DNA of 64,000 nt. Source: Enterococcus sp. DIV0212c (lineage in GTDB: Bacteria > Bacillota > Bacilli > Lactobacillales > Enterococcaceae). The translations under genes and the position numbers were made by a program. The stretch covers positions 3,327-67,326 of the forward strand of contig NZ_JAFREN010000020.1 of the NCBI RefSeq assembly GCF_017377505.1, read 5' to 3'. The notes under the pieces were generated by a model. The model searched no databases. It was given only the letters and a program-made list of their open reading frames with translations, and was not told the DNA's origin. The number at the start of each line of letters is the position of its first letter. Positions within the stretch are counted from its first letter, which is position 1. Positions 35,442 to 44,420 of this stretch are shown here, one piece after another.

Positions 35442-36587
35442 ATGACACTAAAACAAAAAATCATAGCTGAAAGTAAACGTCTAGGAATCGATAAAATCGG
35501 TTTTGCTTCAGCTGAACCGTTTTATGAATTAGAGGATTCATTAATAGAACAAAAAGAACGTGGCTTTAATTCGGGCTTTGAGCATCAAGTGATCGAGGAA
35601 CGAATCTATTTGGAAAAAACATTTGAAAATCCTAAAACAATTATTTCCATTGCCTTGGCTTACCCGACCAAAATCGAAGGGAAAGTGCCTCGAGATGAAA
35701 AAAGAGGTATGTTTGCCAGAGCGTCATGGGGGATCGATTACCACGATGTTTTACGTGATCGTTTGACAAAATTGATTGATTTTATTCAAACACAGGCTCA
35801 AACGTTAGAAGAGTCTGAATCTTGGCGTTTTGCACCACAAGTTGATACTGGAGAATTAGTAGATGTAGCCGTTGCTCAACGTGCCGGTTTGGGATTTATT
35901 GGGAGAAATGGCTTGTTGATCACAGAAGAATTTGGCTCTTTTGTTTATTTGGGAGAGATTGTAACCAATATTGATTTTGAAGTAGATAAGCCTGTCCCGT
36001 TTGGCTGTGGCGACTGTACTCGATGTGTGACGGCATGTCCTACACAAGCATTATTAGGTAATGGTAGTATGAATGCTAAAAAATGCTTATCTTACCAAAC
36101 GCAAACAAAAGGAATGATGCCGGAAGAATATCGCAAAAAAATGCACAATGTGATTTATGGTTGTGATATTTGTCAGTTGGTTTGTCCATATAATAGAGGG
36201 AAAGATTTTCATTTTCATAAAGAAATGGAACCAGAAGTCGATACTGTATACCCAAAATTGAAACCAATGCTGAGTATTTCAAACAAAGAATTTAAAGAGC
36301 AATTTGGGCATCTTTCAGGTTCTTGGCGTGGGAAAAAGCCGCTACAAAGAAATGCTTTGATTGCCTTAGCGAACTTAGGCGATCGTAGCGCCTTACCAGA
36401 AATTTTAACGTGTGCAAAAGAAGATGTTCGTCCTGTAATCAGAGGAACAGCTGCTTGGGCGATCGGTAAATTAGGAAATAAGGAAGCGGAAAAATGGATC
36501 GATGTTTTAACTGAATTGCTGGAGGTAGAGCCAGAACCAGAAGTGCTTGTGGAGATACAAAATGCAATCAAGCAATTGGAAAAATAA
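35442..36587 (+). CDS. queG: Epoxyqueuosine reductase QueG
   Basis: A 381-residue enzyme that makes queuosine in tRNA from epoxyqueuosine using cobalamin and two 4Fe-4S clusters. The cluster cysteines are in [16 protein letters not shown] and [13 protein letters not shown], and the C-terminus (about 285-380) has HEAT-like repeats ([21 protein letters not shown]). The ribosome site AAGGAG precedes ATG 35442. It is monocistronic. Confidence 0.95.
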   Translation: MTLKQKIIAESKRLGIDKIGFASAEPFYELEDSLIEQKERGFNSGFEHQVIEERIYLEKTFENPKTIISIALAYPTKIEGKVPRDEKRGMFARASWGIDYHDVLRDRLTKLIDFIQTQAQTLEESESWRFAPQVDTGELVDVAVAQRAGLGFIGRNGLLITEEFGSFVYLGEIVTNIDFEVDKPVPFGCGDCTRCVTACPTQALLGNGSMNAKKCLSYQTQTKGMMPEEYRKKMHNVIYGCDICQLVCPYNRGKDFHFHKEMEPEVDTVYPKLKPMLSISNKEFKEQFGHLSGSWRGKKPLQRNALIALANLGDRSALPEILTCAKEDVRPVIRGTAAWAIGKLGNKEAEKWIDVLTELLEVEPEPEVLVEIQNAIKQLEK

Positions 36588-36592
36588 TAGAG

Positions 36593-36629
36593 AAAAAGCA
36601 CTGAAAAGAACATCTCTTCAGTGCTTTTT
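36593..36629. terminator. Bidirectional terminator after queG
   Basis: AAAAAGCACTGAA pairs with TTCAGTGCTTTTT. It separates queG from the convergent small membrane-protein gene. Confidence 0.88.
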
Positions 36630-36639
36630 GATATTAAAA

Positions 36640-36939
36640 TTAAGCTTTTGCAGCTTCTTTTGGTTCGCGGCCTAAAATAGCTTGTAAGACTGTTAAGACA
36701 CCATATGAAGCTAAAATTGTGTAAATTAAGCTAGAATATGTTGAAATATCAAAATCCCACGTTTTGTAAATAACTAAAACAATTGCTAAAACAATAGCTG
36801 CAAGAACGTTTAAGAATGCAAATGCCCATAGATTTCCGTTTTCTTTGCGTGAAAGGTAATAAATCGAAAACCATAAGCTTAATACGCCCCAAGCGATACA
36901 GACTAAAATTGCTGCCCAATAAATAATAAATGCTACCAC
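36640..36939 (-). CDS. Small three-helix membrane protein of unknown function
   Basis: A 99-residue protein with three hydrophobic segments (about 5-28, 38-58 and 68-88) and a charged tail (GREPKEAAKA). GTG 36939 has a GAGGTG ribosome site. I do not recognise the family. It is a single gene convergent with queG. Confidence 0.65.
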   Translation of the reverse strand: MVAFIIYWAAILVCIAWGVLSLWFSIYYLSRKENGNLWAFAFLNVLAAIVLAIVLVIYKTWDFDISTYSSLIYTILASYGVLTVLQAILGREPKEAAKA

Positions 36940-37140
36940 GAAGTTTCACCTCACTTTTATACATTAAGTATTCTATCACGTTCTCTTTTGTTTGTCATGA
37001 AAAGACAGTGAAAATCCCGACATTCTTAAAAGCTTCTCACTTGCCCTTAACACCTGGATTTTCATGATAGTAAGTTATCAGGTAAAACAGTTCTTTTTCA
37101 ATTTATGCGATTATTTTTTCTATCTGACTCGCATTTAAGC

Positions 37141-37146
37141 TATAAT
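37141..37146 (+). promoter_or_regulatory. -10 element of the sirtuin-NiaR operon
   Basis: TATAAT lies 28 bp before the sirtuin ATG with only a weak -35. The leader is very short, with AGGAG starting about 10 nt after the -10. Confidence 0.4.
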
Positions 37147-37168
37147 AAAACTATTAGGAGATGAAGTT

Positions 37169-37885
37169 ATGCAAATGATCGATGGACAAAAAGCGGTAAC
37201 CCTGATCGAACAAGAAGAAAAAATAGTTTTTTTAACTGGTGCAGGCGTTTCGACCGCATCCGGGGTACCGGATTACCGTTCTTTATCTGGAATTTATCAA
37301 GGGATCGAGCGTCCTGAATATTTATTAAGTCAGACCTGTTTGCTTGAAGAGCCGGAAAAATTTTATTCATTTGTGCAGACCTTGTATCATCCAAATGCCA
37401 AACCTAATAGTATCCACTTAAAAATGGCGGAATTAGAAAAAACAAAAGATACATGGGTTATTTCTCAAAATATAGATGGTCTTCATGCGGCAGCTGGAAC
37501 ACAACATTTAGTGAATTTTCACGGAGATTTATACGATTGCTACTGCAGAAAATGTGGGCAAAAGGTTTCAGCAAAAATGTATGCATTGTCCGATCGACAT
37601 GAACAATGCGGCGGCCAAATTCGGCCTAATATCGTATTATATGAAGAAGGCTTAGATGAACAAGCGATTACTACAGCAATAAAAGCGATTGAAGCTGCAA
37701 CCCTGATCGTCATAGTTGGAACCAGTTTTCAAGTACATCCTTTTTGTGACTTGATTCATTATGCAGCAGATTCCGCAAAGATTTTAGTAATCAATCAAAC
37801 GCCGGTTCCATTAAATAGAAATGCTTATTTTTTAAAAGCAGATGCAACGAAGGTCTTTAAAAATATCATGACAGAGGAGCTTTAA
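37169..37885 (+). CDS. Sir2-family NAD-dependent protein deacylase
   Basis: A 238-residue sirtuin. NAD-binding motifs are GAGVSTASGVPDYRS (24-38) and QNIDGLH (100-106), and the catalytic His118 is in FHG. The zinc site looks like C126, C129, H144, C147 (CRKC then HEQC), with His in place of the usual third cysteine. It removes acyl groups from lysines, consuming NAD and releasing nicotinamide. It is first in an operon, 1 bp before the acetyltransferase-chorismate mutase gene, with the nicotinate-sensing repressor NiaR third: an NAD theme. Confidence 0.85.
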   Translation: MQMIDGQKAVTLIEQEEKIVFLTGAGVSTASGVPDYRSLSGIYQGIERPEYLLSQTCLLEEPEKFYSFVQTLYHPNAKPNSIHLKMAELEKTKDTWVISQNIDGLHAAAGTQHLVNFHGDLYDCYCRKCGQKVSAKMYALSDRHEQCGGQIRPNIVLYEEGLDEQAITTAIKAIEAATLIVIVGTSFQVHPFCDLIHYAADSAKILVINQTPVPLNRNAYFLKADATKVFKNIMTEEL

Positions 37886-37886
37886 C

Positions 37887-38726
37887 ATGGAAGAAATAAA
37901 ATCAGAACGACAAAAAATGATTGACGGGGAACTTTATTTTGCAGCAGATCCAGAACTAGCAACAGCTCGGAAATTTGCTAGAGAACAAATGAAATTGATC
38001 AATAAAGAAGAAGATAGCTTAATTCGTCGACAGTTAGTTGAAGAAACCTTTGGCACAACTGGCACAGGCAGCTACATTGAACCTTCGATCAGTTTTGATT
38101 ATGGTTTTAATATTCATGTAGGGAAAAATTTTTATGCCAACTTTAACAGTATTTTCTTGGATATTTGTCCGATCACGATTGGTGATAATTGCATGTTTGG
38201 ACCAAATGCACAACTATATACAGCAACGCATCCCCTACATCCAGTGAAACGAAATAGCGGATTAGAATATGGCAAACCAATCACTTTGGGAAATAACGTG
38301 TGGCTTGGCGGCGGTGTTGTGATTACGCCTGGTGTGACGCTAGGTGATAATGTTGTTGTTGCAGCAGGAGCTGTAGTAACAAAATCATTTCCAGATAATT
38401 GCGTGATCGGTGGAAACCCTGCGAAAGTCATTAAAGAAATCGAGTTAGATGAAAAACGTTCACCTCTAACGATTCAACGGGAAAAAATCAATGCATTAGA
38501 TAAACAAATCGTTGCTTTATTAGAGGAACGGATGAATGTCGTTGAAGCAATTGCTTCTATTAAAAAGACATCTGAAACACCTATTTTAGATAGTTCAAGA
38601 GAACAAGAAGTCTTAACGAAAATCGAGACATACGTCAAAAATGATGCATATAAAGAAACGATCAAAGAAACGTATCAAGGGATTATGGATGCGTCAAAGC
38701 AGTTTCAACAAAAGCACATGGATTAA
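37887..38726 (+). CDS. Fusion: maltose/galactoside O-acetyltransferase-like domain plus chorismate mutase (AroQ) domain
   Basis: A 279-residue two-domain protein. Residues 1-190 are a left-handed beta-helix O-acetyltransferase (N-terminal mac-type segment KMIDGELYFAADPEL, catalytic histidine in TATHPLHP, ending FPDNCVIGGNPAKVIKEI). Residues about 196-279 match type II chorismate mutase: by alignment to E. coli PheA-AroQ, R198, R215, K226, D235, R238, E239, S270 and Q274 fall on the active-site positions, so activity is expected. The other aromatic biosynthesis genes are not nearby. ATG follows GAGGAG at the end of the sirtuin gene. Confidence 0.85.
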   Translation: MEEIKSERQKMIDGELYFAADPELATARKFAREQMKLINKEEDSLIRRQLVEETFGTTGTGSYIEPSISFDYGFNIHVGKNFYANFNSIFLDICPITIGDNCMFGPNAQLYTATHPLHPVKRNSGLEYGKPITLGNNVWLGGGVVITPGVTLGDNVVVAAGAVVTKSFPDNCVIGGNPAKVIKEIELDEKRSPLTIQREKINALDKQIVALLEERMNVVEAIASIKKTSETPILDSSREQEVLTKIETYVKNDAYKETIKETYQGIMDASKQFQQKHMD

Positions 38727-38745
38727 GAGTTCAGGAGGGAATTGA

Positions 38746-39273
38746 ATGGATGGCGTAAAAAGACGGGAAACGATTTTACTCGAATTAGAAGCAACAGAAA
38801 AACCAATCAGTGCCAGTCGTTTTGCAAAAGAGTTCAAGGTCAGCCGCCAAATTGTTGTTGGAGATGTTGCACTGTTAAGAGCAGCAGGTTATGAAATAAT
38901 CGCAACGGCCAGAGGCTATTTGCTTGAATCAGAAAAAGACAAACAAGGAATCATTCGAAAAATTGCTTGTCAGCATACACCAGACCAAACAGAAACTGAA
39001 TTATTGACGATCGTGTCATTTGGTGGAGAAATAATTGATGTTGTAGTAGAGCATCCAATTTATGGTGAATTGACAGGCGGCTTGCATATCCGCTCAGAAA
39101 AAGATGTAAAAGAATTTGTAAAAGCGTATGAAAAAAGCCGCGCTTCGTTATTATCTGAGTTAACAAGCGGTATTCATTTACACACGATTCGCTGTAAAGA
39201 TGAAGCAACATTGAATCAGATTAAAGAAGCACTTATTCAAAAAGAAATCTTATATCAAGAATCTGTACAATAG
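38746..39273 (+). CDS. niaR: NiaR-type niacin-responsive transcriptional repressor
   Basis: A 175-residue regulator with an N-terminal HTH_11 winged helix (about 6-60, ISASRFAKEFKVSRQIVVGDVALLRAAGYEI) and a C-terminal 3H domain (about 72-172; the three conserved histidines are in VVEHPIYGEL, LTGGLHIRS and TSGIHLHTI). NiaR proteins (YrxA in B. subtilis) repress NAD synthesis and niacin uptake genes when nicotinate is bound. AGGAGG lies before ATG 38746. Confidence 0.88.
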   Translation: MDGVKRRETILLELEATEKPISASRFAKEFKVSRQIVVGDVALLRAAGYEIIATARGYLLESEKDKQGIIRKIACQHTPDQTETELLTIVSFGGEIIDVVVEHPIYGELTGGLHIRSEKDVKEFVKAYEKSRASLLSELTSGIHLHTIRCKDEATLNQIKEALIQKEILYQESVQ

Positions 39274-39349
39274 AATTATGAAATAGCCGGATATCTCGGA
39301 TATGATCATTGATATCATTGATTTATTTAATGCATAGAGCAGATATTTT

Positions 39350-39425
39350 TAAAGAAAAACCATCTGATTTCTTAATTAATAGGAATTTCCTACTAGTTAA
39401 GAAATCAGGTGGTTTCGCTTTTTTT
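39350..39425 (+). terminator. Terminator after niaR
   Basis: ACCATCTGATTTCTTAA pairs with TTAAGAAATCAGGTGGT around a short loop, followed by a T-rich run. Confidence 0.75.
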
Positions 39426-39471
39426 ATGAAGAAAGTTATTTCCGCTATGCAATAAACACAGTCAAATTATT

Positions 39472-40992
39472 TTATAGATAAGTTGGAGCTAGTTCATGGT
39501 CAAAGCTTTTTTCCAACAATTTTTTTTGTATCCAATAAAAGAGTGACTCCCATGTTTGTTCTTCAAGAATATTATTTATAAAGAAAATATTCGTATTTTC
39601 AATAGACGGCTCAGAAAAATCAGTAATGACAATATCTGCTCGAGTCGTATCTTCAACAAAAAGAATGCTTTTTTCGTTGAAGGTGTTTTTTATTTTATTT
39701 CTGATAAACAGTTCGATTAATGCATCTTTTGAAAACTGCAAAGTGACTTTCAATTGCTTATCTTTAGCGAAATCGATGATAAAATAAATCCAATTATGAA
39801 CGATATGAGAATAATGTGAGTCGATATTTAACTCATCAACAAAGGCAAATTGTTTTTTTAGACGGCTAGAAAACACCTGGATTTCTTTAGATTTTTTTTT
39901 AGGAATATAGCTAGCTAATAAAGTAGGGCTGAATGTTTCGGAGTAATTGAAAAATTCATAAAAACTAATGCCTACATAACGAACAAGCAATAAAGTAATC
40001 GTCAATTGATATAATAATTGATAGTAATCAGATTCAGGTAGTCTTAGGTGCCATTGAGAAAGAACAGCGTTGATAAACTGTTTGGCAAACTGAGTGAGCG
40101 GTAGGTCAATTGCTGCGAATTGTTTAGCTAATTGGATTTGTTCAGCTTCTTTATCAATTACTAAAAACGTTCGAGCAGCAAAATTAAAAAATAAATTTTC
40201 ATTTTTTAAAATCATTGAAAGCTCTGAATGGGGCTCTTCAATTGGATAAATAGAGGTATCATTTGTTTGCTGCAAAAGTGTTGCTAATCTAATAAATTGT
40301 TCGTCAAGCTCAAGGCCTTTCTTTTTTTCCGTTGAACGATAAACACTATAGGCAATATAGTATCTCAAATGCTGTTGCTTAGAAGGTGAATTGATATAAG
40401 GGGTGATTTTATCCATCATGACTTTGTCACTATCGAAAACAGTTCGCTGTATAGGCAATTTTATCGTTTTATACGATGACCAATAAAAGGCAGAAATAAA
40501 GTAACGTAAAACAGGCTCATCACAAATGATATTTGATTCACCATATTCTTGAGTAAAGGTTAATTCAACACCTAATGGGTTCAATTTATTTTTCAAATGA
40601 ATCAACTGTTTGTAAACATAAGATGGTGCTAGATGTAAATCAGTAGCTAATTCTTCAATTGAATAATAGTTTCGCCTAAATAATGCTTGAACGATTTCAA
40701 AAGGAGTTGACTGTTCAAGATAATGCATCTTCAATAACTCTAACAATTTAATATGAGTCAATTCATTGGTTATCTTTAATTGGTAACTATCATCTAGCTT
40801 TAAGATACAGACGTCACTGCCAAACAATTCATAAAGATCACCATTTAATAAAGAGAGTTGCTTTTTCAGCTTTTGCTTATCAATTTTTAAAATTGTAAGA
40901 AGTGTTTTAGTTGTATGACTCATAGAAAACTCTAAGAAACAGCTTAGTAAACGTAATTTAAAAAGATTATTTTTTTTTAATAGTATGTTCAT
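39472..40992 (-). CDS. Mga-like transcriptional regulator, divergent from the WxL locus
   Basis: A 506-residue regulator of the Mga/AtxA type, with a helix-turn-helix at about residues 85-135 (YYSIEELATDLHLAPSYVYKQLIHLKNKL) and a long PRD/EIIB-like C-terminal part. ATG 40992 has AAGGAGG upstream; the frame reaching 41016 reads through that ribosome site. It faces the WxL operon across 1.1 kb and may regulate it (inference). Confidence 0.72.
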   Translation of the reverse strand: MNILLKKNNLFKLRLLSCFLEFSMSHTTKTLLTILKIDKQKLKKQLSLLNGDLYELFGSDVCILKLDDSYQLKITNELTHIKLLELLKMHYLEQSTPFEIVQALFRRNYYSIEELATDLHLAPSYVYKQLIHLKNKLNPLGVELTFTQEYGESNIICDEPVLRYFISAFYWSSYKTIKLPIQRTVFDSDKVMMDKITPYINSPSKQQHLRYYIAYSVYRSTEKKKGLELDEQFIRLATLLQQTNDTSIYPIEEPHSELSMILKNENLFFNFAARTFLVIDKEAEQIQLAKQFAAIDLPLTQFAKQFINAVLSQWHLRLPESDYYQLLYQLTITLLLVRYVGISFYEFFNYSETFSPTLLASYIPKKKSKEIQVFSSRLKKQFAFVDELNIDSHYSHIVHNWIYFIIDFAKDKQLKVTLQFSKDALIELFIRNKIKNTFNEKSILFVEDTTRADIVITDFSEPSIENTNIFFINNILEEQTWESLFYWIQKKLLEKSFDHELAPTYL

Positions 40993-41288
40993 GTAAATCC
41001 TCCTTCTTCTCATCATATAAAAAATATTTTTCTTTTCATTAAAATGTACTTTGAGATTACAATATATTTCATTTCTTTTATATTTGAAAGTTAATTGTTT
41101 TTCTTTTTATGTTTGAAAAGAAAAATAATTAAAAATCATAGAAATGCTTTGGAATCAATCGTATTGGAAAAATAAAAAAGAAGGCGGTGATTCATTATTA
41201 TTACCATTAATTATTAATAATACTCTTTCAAATAAATGTTTATCTTTTAAAGTATTTAATTGAGTATAAAAAAGAAAAGTCTGAATTA

Positions 41289-41317
41289 TTGAAAATAGGA
41301 TATATTCTTGGTATGAT
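41289..41317 (+). promoter_or_regulatory. Promoter of a candidate small RNA
   Basis: TTGAAA (41289-41294), exactly 17 bp, TATGAT (41312-41317). No gene with a ribosome site follows before the terminator at 41418-41460. Confidence 0.55.
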
Positions 41318-41323
41318 TATTAT

Positions 41324-41460
41324 TTTTTTGAGATAAAAATAATAATATGTCACATGTAGAGAATATCTATGTTGAATTTTTAACGATGACAGCTTTCACT
41401 GTATAGCTGTACGTATGGTGTGAGCAAAAGGGAGTGTTCCTTTTGTTCACACTTTTTTTC
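41324..41460 (+). ncRNA. Candidate small RNA upstream of the WxL locus
   Basis: About 137 nt between a well-spaced promoter and a strong terminator. An internal hairpin ACAGCT/AGCTGT lies at about 41390-41411. The only frame inside, 19 codons from 41347, lacks a ribosome site. It could be a free small RNA or a terminated leader; its start is estimated from the -10. Confidence 0.4.
41418..41460 (+). terminator. Strong terminator ending the candidate small RNA
   Basis: GTGTGAGCAAAAGG pairs with CCTTTTGTTCACAC around a 7-nt loop, followed by T8. Confidence 0.85.
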
Positions 41461-41812
41461 TATTTTAAAAATCACCAAAGTCGTGAAATAGAATGATTAG
41501 AAAACCAAGTGCAGATTGAAGGTAAGAGAAGATCACTTAATTCAACGTGTTTAAGTGAGGTGCACTATATATGCGGCATTTTTTTGACTACTAATTGAAA
41601 AAAACTAAAGTTGATTATAAATATTAGTTTTATCTAATTTATTTCAAAAATGTGAATAAAAATGCTAAACGGGGCTGTTGAAAATGGAAAATAGGACACT
41701 TATACTGGGAAATGTTGTTTGAACACAAGACGTTCTAAATGGTAAGCGTGAAAATGTTGGTAAAAGAAGAACAGCATAAGTTGTTCAGTTAAATAATAAA
41801 AGGAGATCAAAA

Positions 41813-41990
41813 ATGAAAGGAATGAACAAGGTGTTAAAAAAAAACGTATATATTAACCTTTTGGTAAGTATTATTACCATTGGATTGGCAAGAAAAGAGC
41901 GGTTTACTATTTAATGTATTACCCAGTTCATATTATGGCGATTATTCAGGTGTTATAAATTGGATGTTGGAAGACGTACCAACCAGTTAA
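41813..41990 (+). pseudogene. WxL-domain protein remnant (signal-peptide end joined to WxL tail, frameshifted)
   Basis: ATG 41813 follows AAAGGAG and encodes a basic, hydrophobic start (MKGMNKVLKKNVYINLLVS) that stops early at about 41914. In another frame, up to TAA at 41988-41990, the sequence reads GDYSGVINWMLEDVPTS, the ending typical of WxL proteins. The middle, including the first WxL motif, is deleted. A hairpin with a short T run (about 42009-42056) follows. Confidence 0.65.
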
Positions 41991-42008
41991 TTAATTAAAG
42001 TCGTAACA

Positions 42009-42056
42009 TGAGGTAGACATAATTTGTTTAAGAGTTAGTAATCTACCTTGTTTTAC
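42009..42056 (+). terminator. Possible terminator before the first WxL gene
   Basis: AGGTAGA pairs with TCTACCT over a long loop, then TTGTTTT. It closes the remnant gene and leaves only about 35 bp for a WxL operon promoter. Confidence 0.4.
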
Positions 42057-42091
42057 ATATATAAAATATTGTTAGAGAGAGGGATAAAAAA

Positions 42092-42805
42092 GTGAAAAAA
42101 TTCATTTTTGGAGTATTACTATCAACATTACTATTAGCTGGCGGAATGACAGTTCACGCCGAAAAGAGTAATGGAGAAACAGAGAATAGTGGAGTAGGGA
42201 ATGAAGTGACAGGTACGTCAGATGGGAAAGGGGCAACTTCCCAAGCACATATGACACTAATGCCAGGAGATGGAGCGACAGACCCAACAGATCCGATTGT
42301 ACCAACAGATCCAGAAGAGCCAGGGGGCGGTACTGGAAATAAAGGACCATTAACAATTGATAACGTGACACCGTTAGAATTTGGGGAACATAAATTAGCT
42401 GGTGGAGAATCTATTTATTCTACAACAAGTAAAAAACCAAATGTTCAAGTGACAGATAGCCGTGGAGAAGGAAAAGGTTGGACATTACAAATCACTTCTT
42501 CAGAATTTAAAGATATCAAAGATTCTAAAAAAATATTAAAAGGTGCCGTTTTGACTTTACCGATTGGTACTTTACAAACAACAACAGGCAACGTATCTGA
42601 AAAACCAGAATCAAAAGAAGTCAAGTTAAATACAGATAAACCATCAACAGAAAATTTATTGGTCGCAAAAGCTAAAGCAGGTATGGGAACATGGGCGAAT
42701 GAATTTGATGCAAAAGCAGTGACAGTTAAAGTACCAGCAGGTAACTTTGCTGGCGAATATGTTTCAACATTAACATGGACAATGCTAGATGCACCTAAAG
42801 CTTAA
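42092..42805 (+). CDS. WxL-domain surface protein 1
   Basis: A 237-residue secreted protein: a signal peptide ending near VHAEK, a Pro/Asp-rich linker (TDPTDPIVPTDPEEPGG, typical of the family), then the WxL domain with the first motif in GKGWTLQITSSEF and the second in LTWTMLDAP at the C-terminus. WxL domains bind peptidoglycan non-covalently and often interact with WxLIP proteins. GTG 42092 follows GAGAGAGGG. It is first of three tandem WxL genes. Confidence 0.9.
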   Translation: MKKFIFGVLLSTLLLAGGMTVHAEKSNGETENSGVGNEVTGTSDGKGATSQAHMTLMPGDGATDPTDPIVPTDPEEPGGGTGNKGPLTIDNVTPLEFGEHKLAGGESIYSTTSKKPNVQVTDSRGEGKGWTLQITSSEFKDIKDSKKILKGAVLTLPIGTLQTTTGNVSEKPESKEVKLNTDKPSTENLLVAKAKAGMGTWANEFDAKAVTVKVPAGNFAGEYVSTLTWTMLDAPKA

Positions 42806-42826
42806 TAAAATATTGGAGGAAACAAC

Positions 42827-43510
42827 ATGAAGAAAGTAAATTTACTAACAGTAGCAGCATTATTAAGTATCAGCTTAATCGGTTCAACAATAAGCTTTGC
42901 TGAAGAAAACGAAGGTGGCGGAGATCAACCGGAAGCTAGTAAAAAAGCAGAATCTCAAATCAAAGTCGGTATAGAGCCAGGTGATGACAAGGTTCCTACT
43001 GATCCGATTGATCCAGAAGATCCAGAAAATCCAGGAGAAGGTGGTACTGGCCAAATTGGTAATTTAACAATTGATATGATTACAAATTTAGATTTTGGAA
43101 CATTCAAATTAACCTCTAAAGAAACAACAGTTACACCAAATAAAGACAAAACAAAAAATCCAATGACTCAAGTAACGGATAAGCGTGGTACGGGAGCTGG
43201 TTGGACATTAGATGTAGCAATGTCTGAATTTAAAAGTAAAGACAAAAAGACCTTGAAAGGTGCAAAATTAACGATTCCAAAAGGCGAATTAAAAACAAAC
43301 AACGTTGACAAAGCGTTTGCACCAGAAAACTTTGAAGTTTCAGTAAATGATGAAGCTCAAACAATTATGACTGCAGCTAAAGATAAAGGGTTAGGAACAT
43401 GGGCAAATAGCTATAGCAAAGAAGAAACAAAATTAACGATTCCAGCAGGAAATTTTGCTGGTGAGTACGGTTCAACTCTAACATGGACATTGAGTAACGC
43501 ACCAAAATAA
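42827..43510 (+). CDS. WxL-domain surface protein 2
   Basis: A 227-residue secreted WxL protein: signal peptide (to about SFAEEN), acidic linker with DPIDPEDPENPGEGG, first WxL motif in GAGWTLDVAMSEF, second in LTWTLSNAPK. TTGGAGG precedes ATG 42827, 21 bp after the previous stop. It is closely related to its neighbours, which suggests local gene duplication. Confidence 0.9.
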   Translation: MKKVNLLTVAALLSISLIGSTISFAEENEGGGDQPEASKKAESQIKVGIEPGDDKVPTDPIDPEDPENPGEGGTGQIGNLTIDMITNLDFGTFKLTSKETTVTPNKDKTKNPMTQVTDKRGTGAGWTLDVAMSEFKSKDKKTLKGAKLTIPKGELKTNNVDKAFAPENFEVSVNDEAQTIMTAAKDKGLGTWANSYSKEETKLTIPAGNFAGEYGSTLTWTLSNAPK

Positions 43511-43543
43511 AAAGTAATCATATTATTGGGAAGAGGAATAAAA

Positions 43544-44251
43544 TTGAAAACAACAAAAGTAATTAGTTTATTAGCATTGGTAAGTATTTTTACATTGAAC
43601 AGTATGTCTGTATTGGCAGCTGAAGATGCCAAACCTCAAGCAGGCGTATCTGAGAACCATATTATGTTTAAAGCAAATGAGGAACCAACTAATCCAGTTA
43701 ATCCGATAGATCCAGATGTACCGATTGAGCCAGGTACACCAGTTGACCCAGAAGATCCAGATAATCCAGGTACTGGAAATGAAGGTCCGCTAACAATTGA
43801 CTATGTATCTAATATTGAATTTGGTCAAAAAGATATTGAGTCAGGAGATACGGTTTATAACGCATTGAATGAAGATCCCTTTGTTCAAGTTACAGATAAA
43901 CGTGGTACAGGTGCAGGTTGGCTACTAACTGCACAAACACAAGGCTTTAAAACAAAAGCTGGAAAACAATTAAAAGGTGCTGTTTTAAGCATGAAAAATG
44001 GACAAATCAAAACGAGAACAGGAAATGTATCAGCACCAGCCCAAGGTTCAGATGTAATCTTTACAAATGGCGATGCGAAAGTTGTTATGACTGCTAAAAA
44101 AGATGCAGGACGTGGTACTTGGTTAGACATTTTCTCTGGTGAAGCACAAAACAACGGCAATGTTCAATTGAAAGTACTAGAAGGTTCAGCAGATGCAAAT
44201 GTTGAATATCTTGCTGAAATCAACTGGACATTATCTAATGCACCCAAATAA
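43544..44251 (+). CDS. WxL-domain surface protein 3
   Basis: A 235-residue secreted WxL protein: signal peptide ending near VLAAED, a long DP-rich linker, first motif in GAGWLLTAQTQ, second in INWTLSNAPK. I take TTG 43544 as the start because GGAAGAGG lies just before it; an in-frame TTG at 43526 lacks a site. The first motif has Leu at its variable centre (WLL). Confidence 0.88.
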   Translation: MKTTKVISLLALVSIFTLNSMSVLAAEDAKPQAGVSENHIMFKANEEPTNPVNPIDPDVPIEPGTPVDPEDPDNPGTGNEGPLTIDYVSNIEFGQKDIESGDTVYNALNEDPFVQVTDKRGTGAGWLLTAQTQGFKTKAGKQLKGAVLSMKNGQIKTRTGNVSAPAQGSDVIFTNGDAKVVMTAKKDAGRGTWLDIFSGEAQNNGNVQLKVLEGSADANVEYLAEINWTLSNAPK

Positions 44252-44290
44252 TATACATTGATAGATGCTTGATTAAATAAAGCTGAAAAG

Positions 44291-44332
44291 GGTAAGTGAA
44301 ATAACATGAGGCAACGAGTGGTTTCACTTACC
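44291..44332 (+). promoter_or_regulatory. Hairpin in the WxL3-WxLIP gap
   Basis: GGTAAGTGAAA pairs with TTTCACTTACC with one bulged base. There is no T run, so it may be an RNA-stability or processing stem. Confidence 0.5.
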
Positions 44333-44348
44333 TAAATCAAGATAAAAT

Positions 44349-44402
44349 GGCTGGGTAGAAACAATGATTTCGATGTGGATCGTTTCTCCACCAGTCTTTT
44401 TT
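44349..44402 (+). terminator. Intra-operon terminator before the WxLIP gene
   Basis: GGCTGG...GAAAC pairs with GTTTC...CCAGTC, followed by a run of T. It lies only about 20 bp before the WxLIP start, so it should limit WxLIP expression relative to the WxL genes. Confidence 0.6.
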
Positions 44403-44420
44403 CTAATTTGGAGGAAAATC

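Noticed and set aside
40993..41288. Coding sequence in the AT-rich left part of the regulator-WxL gap
   Set aside because: Only short frames without ribosome sites; some AT-rich inverted stretches but nothing definable.
41347..41406. 19-codon frame inside the candidate small RNA
   Set aside because: There is no Shine-Dalgarno sequence upstream and no recognisable signal or composition; it was not called as a gene.
44282..44420. Upstream extension of the WxLIP gene from 44364
   Set aside because: It would be translated through the terminator hairpin and lacks a ribosome site; GTG 44421 with GGAGG starts a clean signal peptide.
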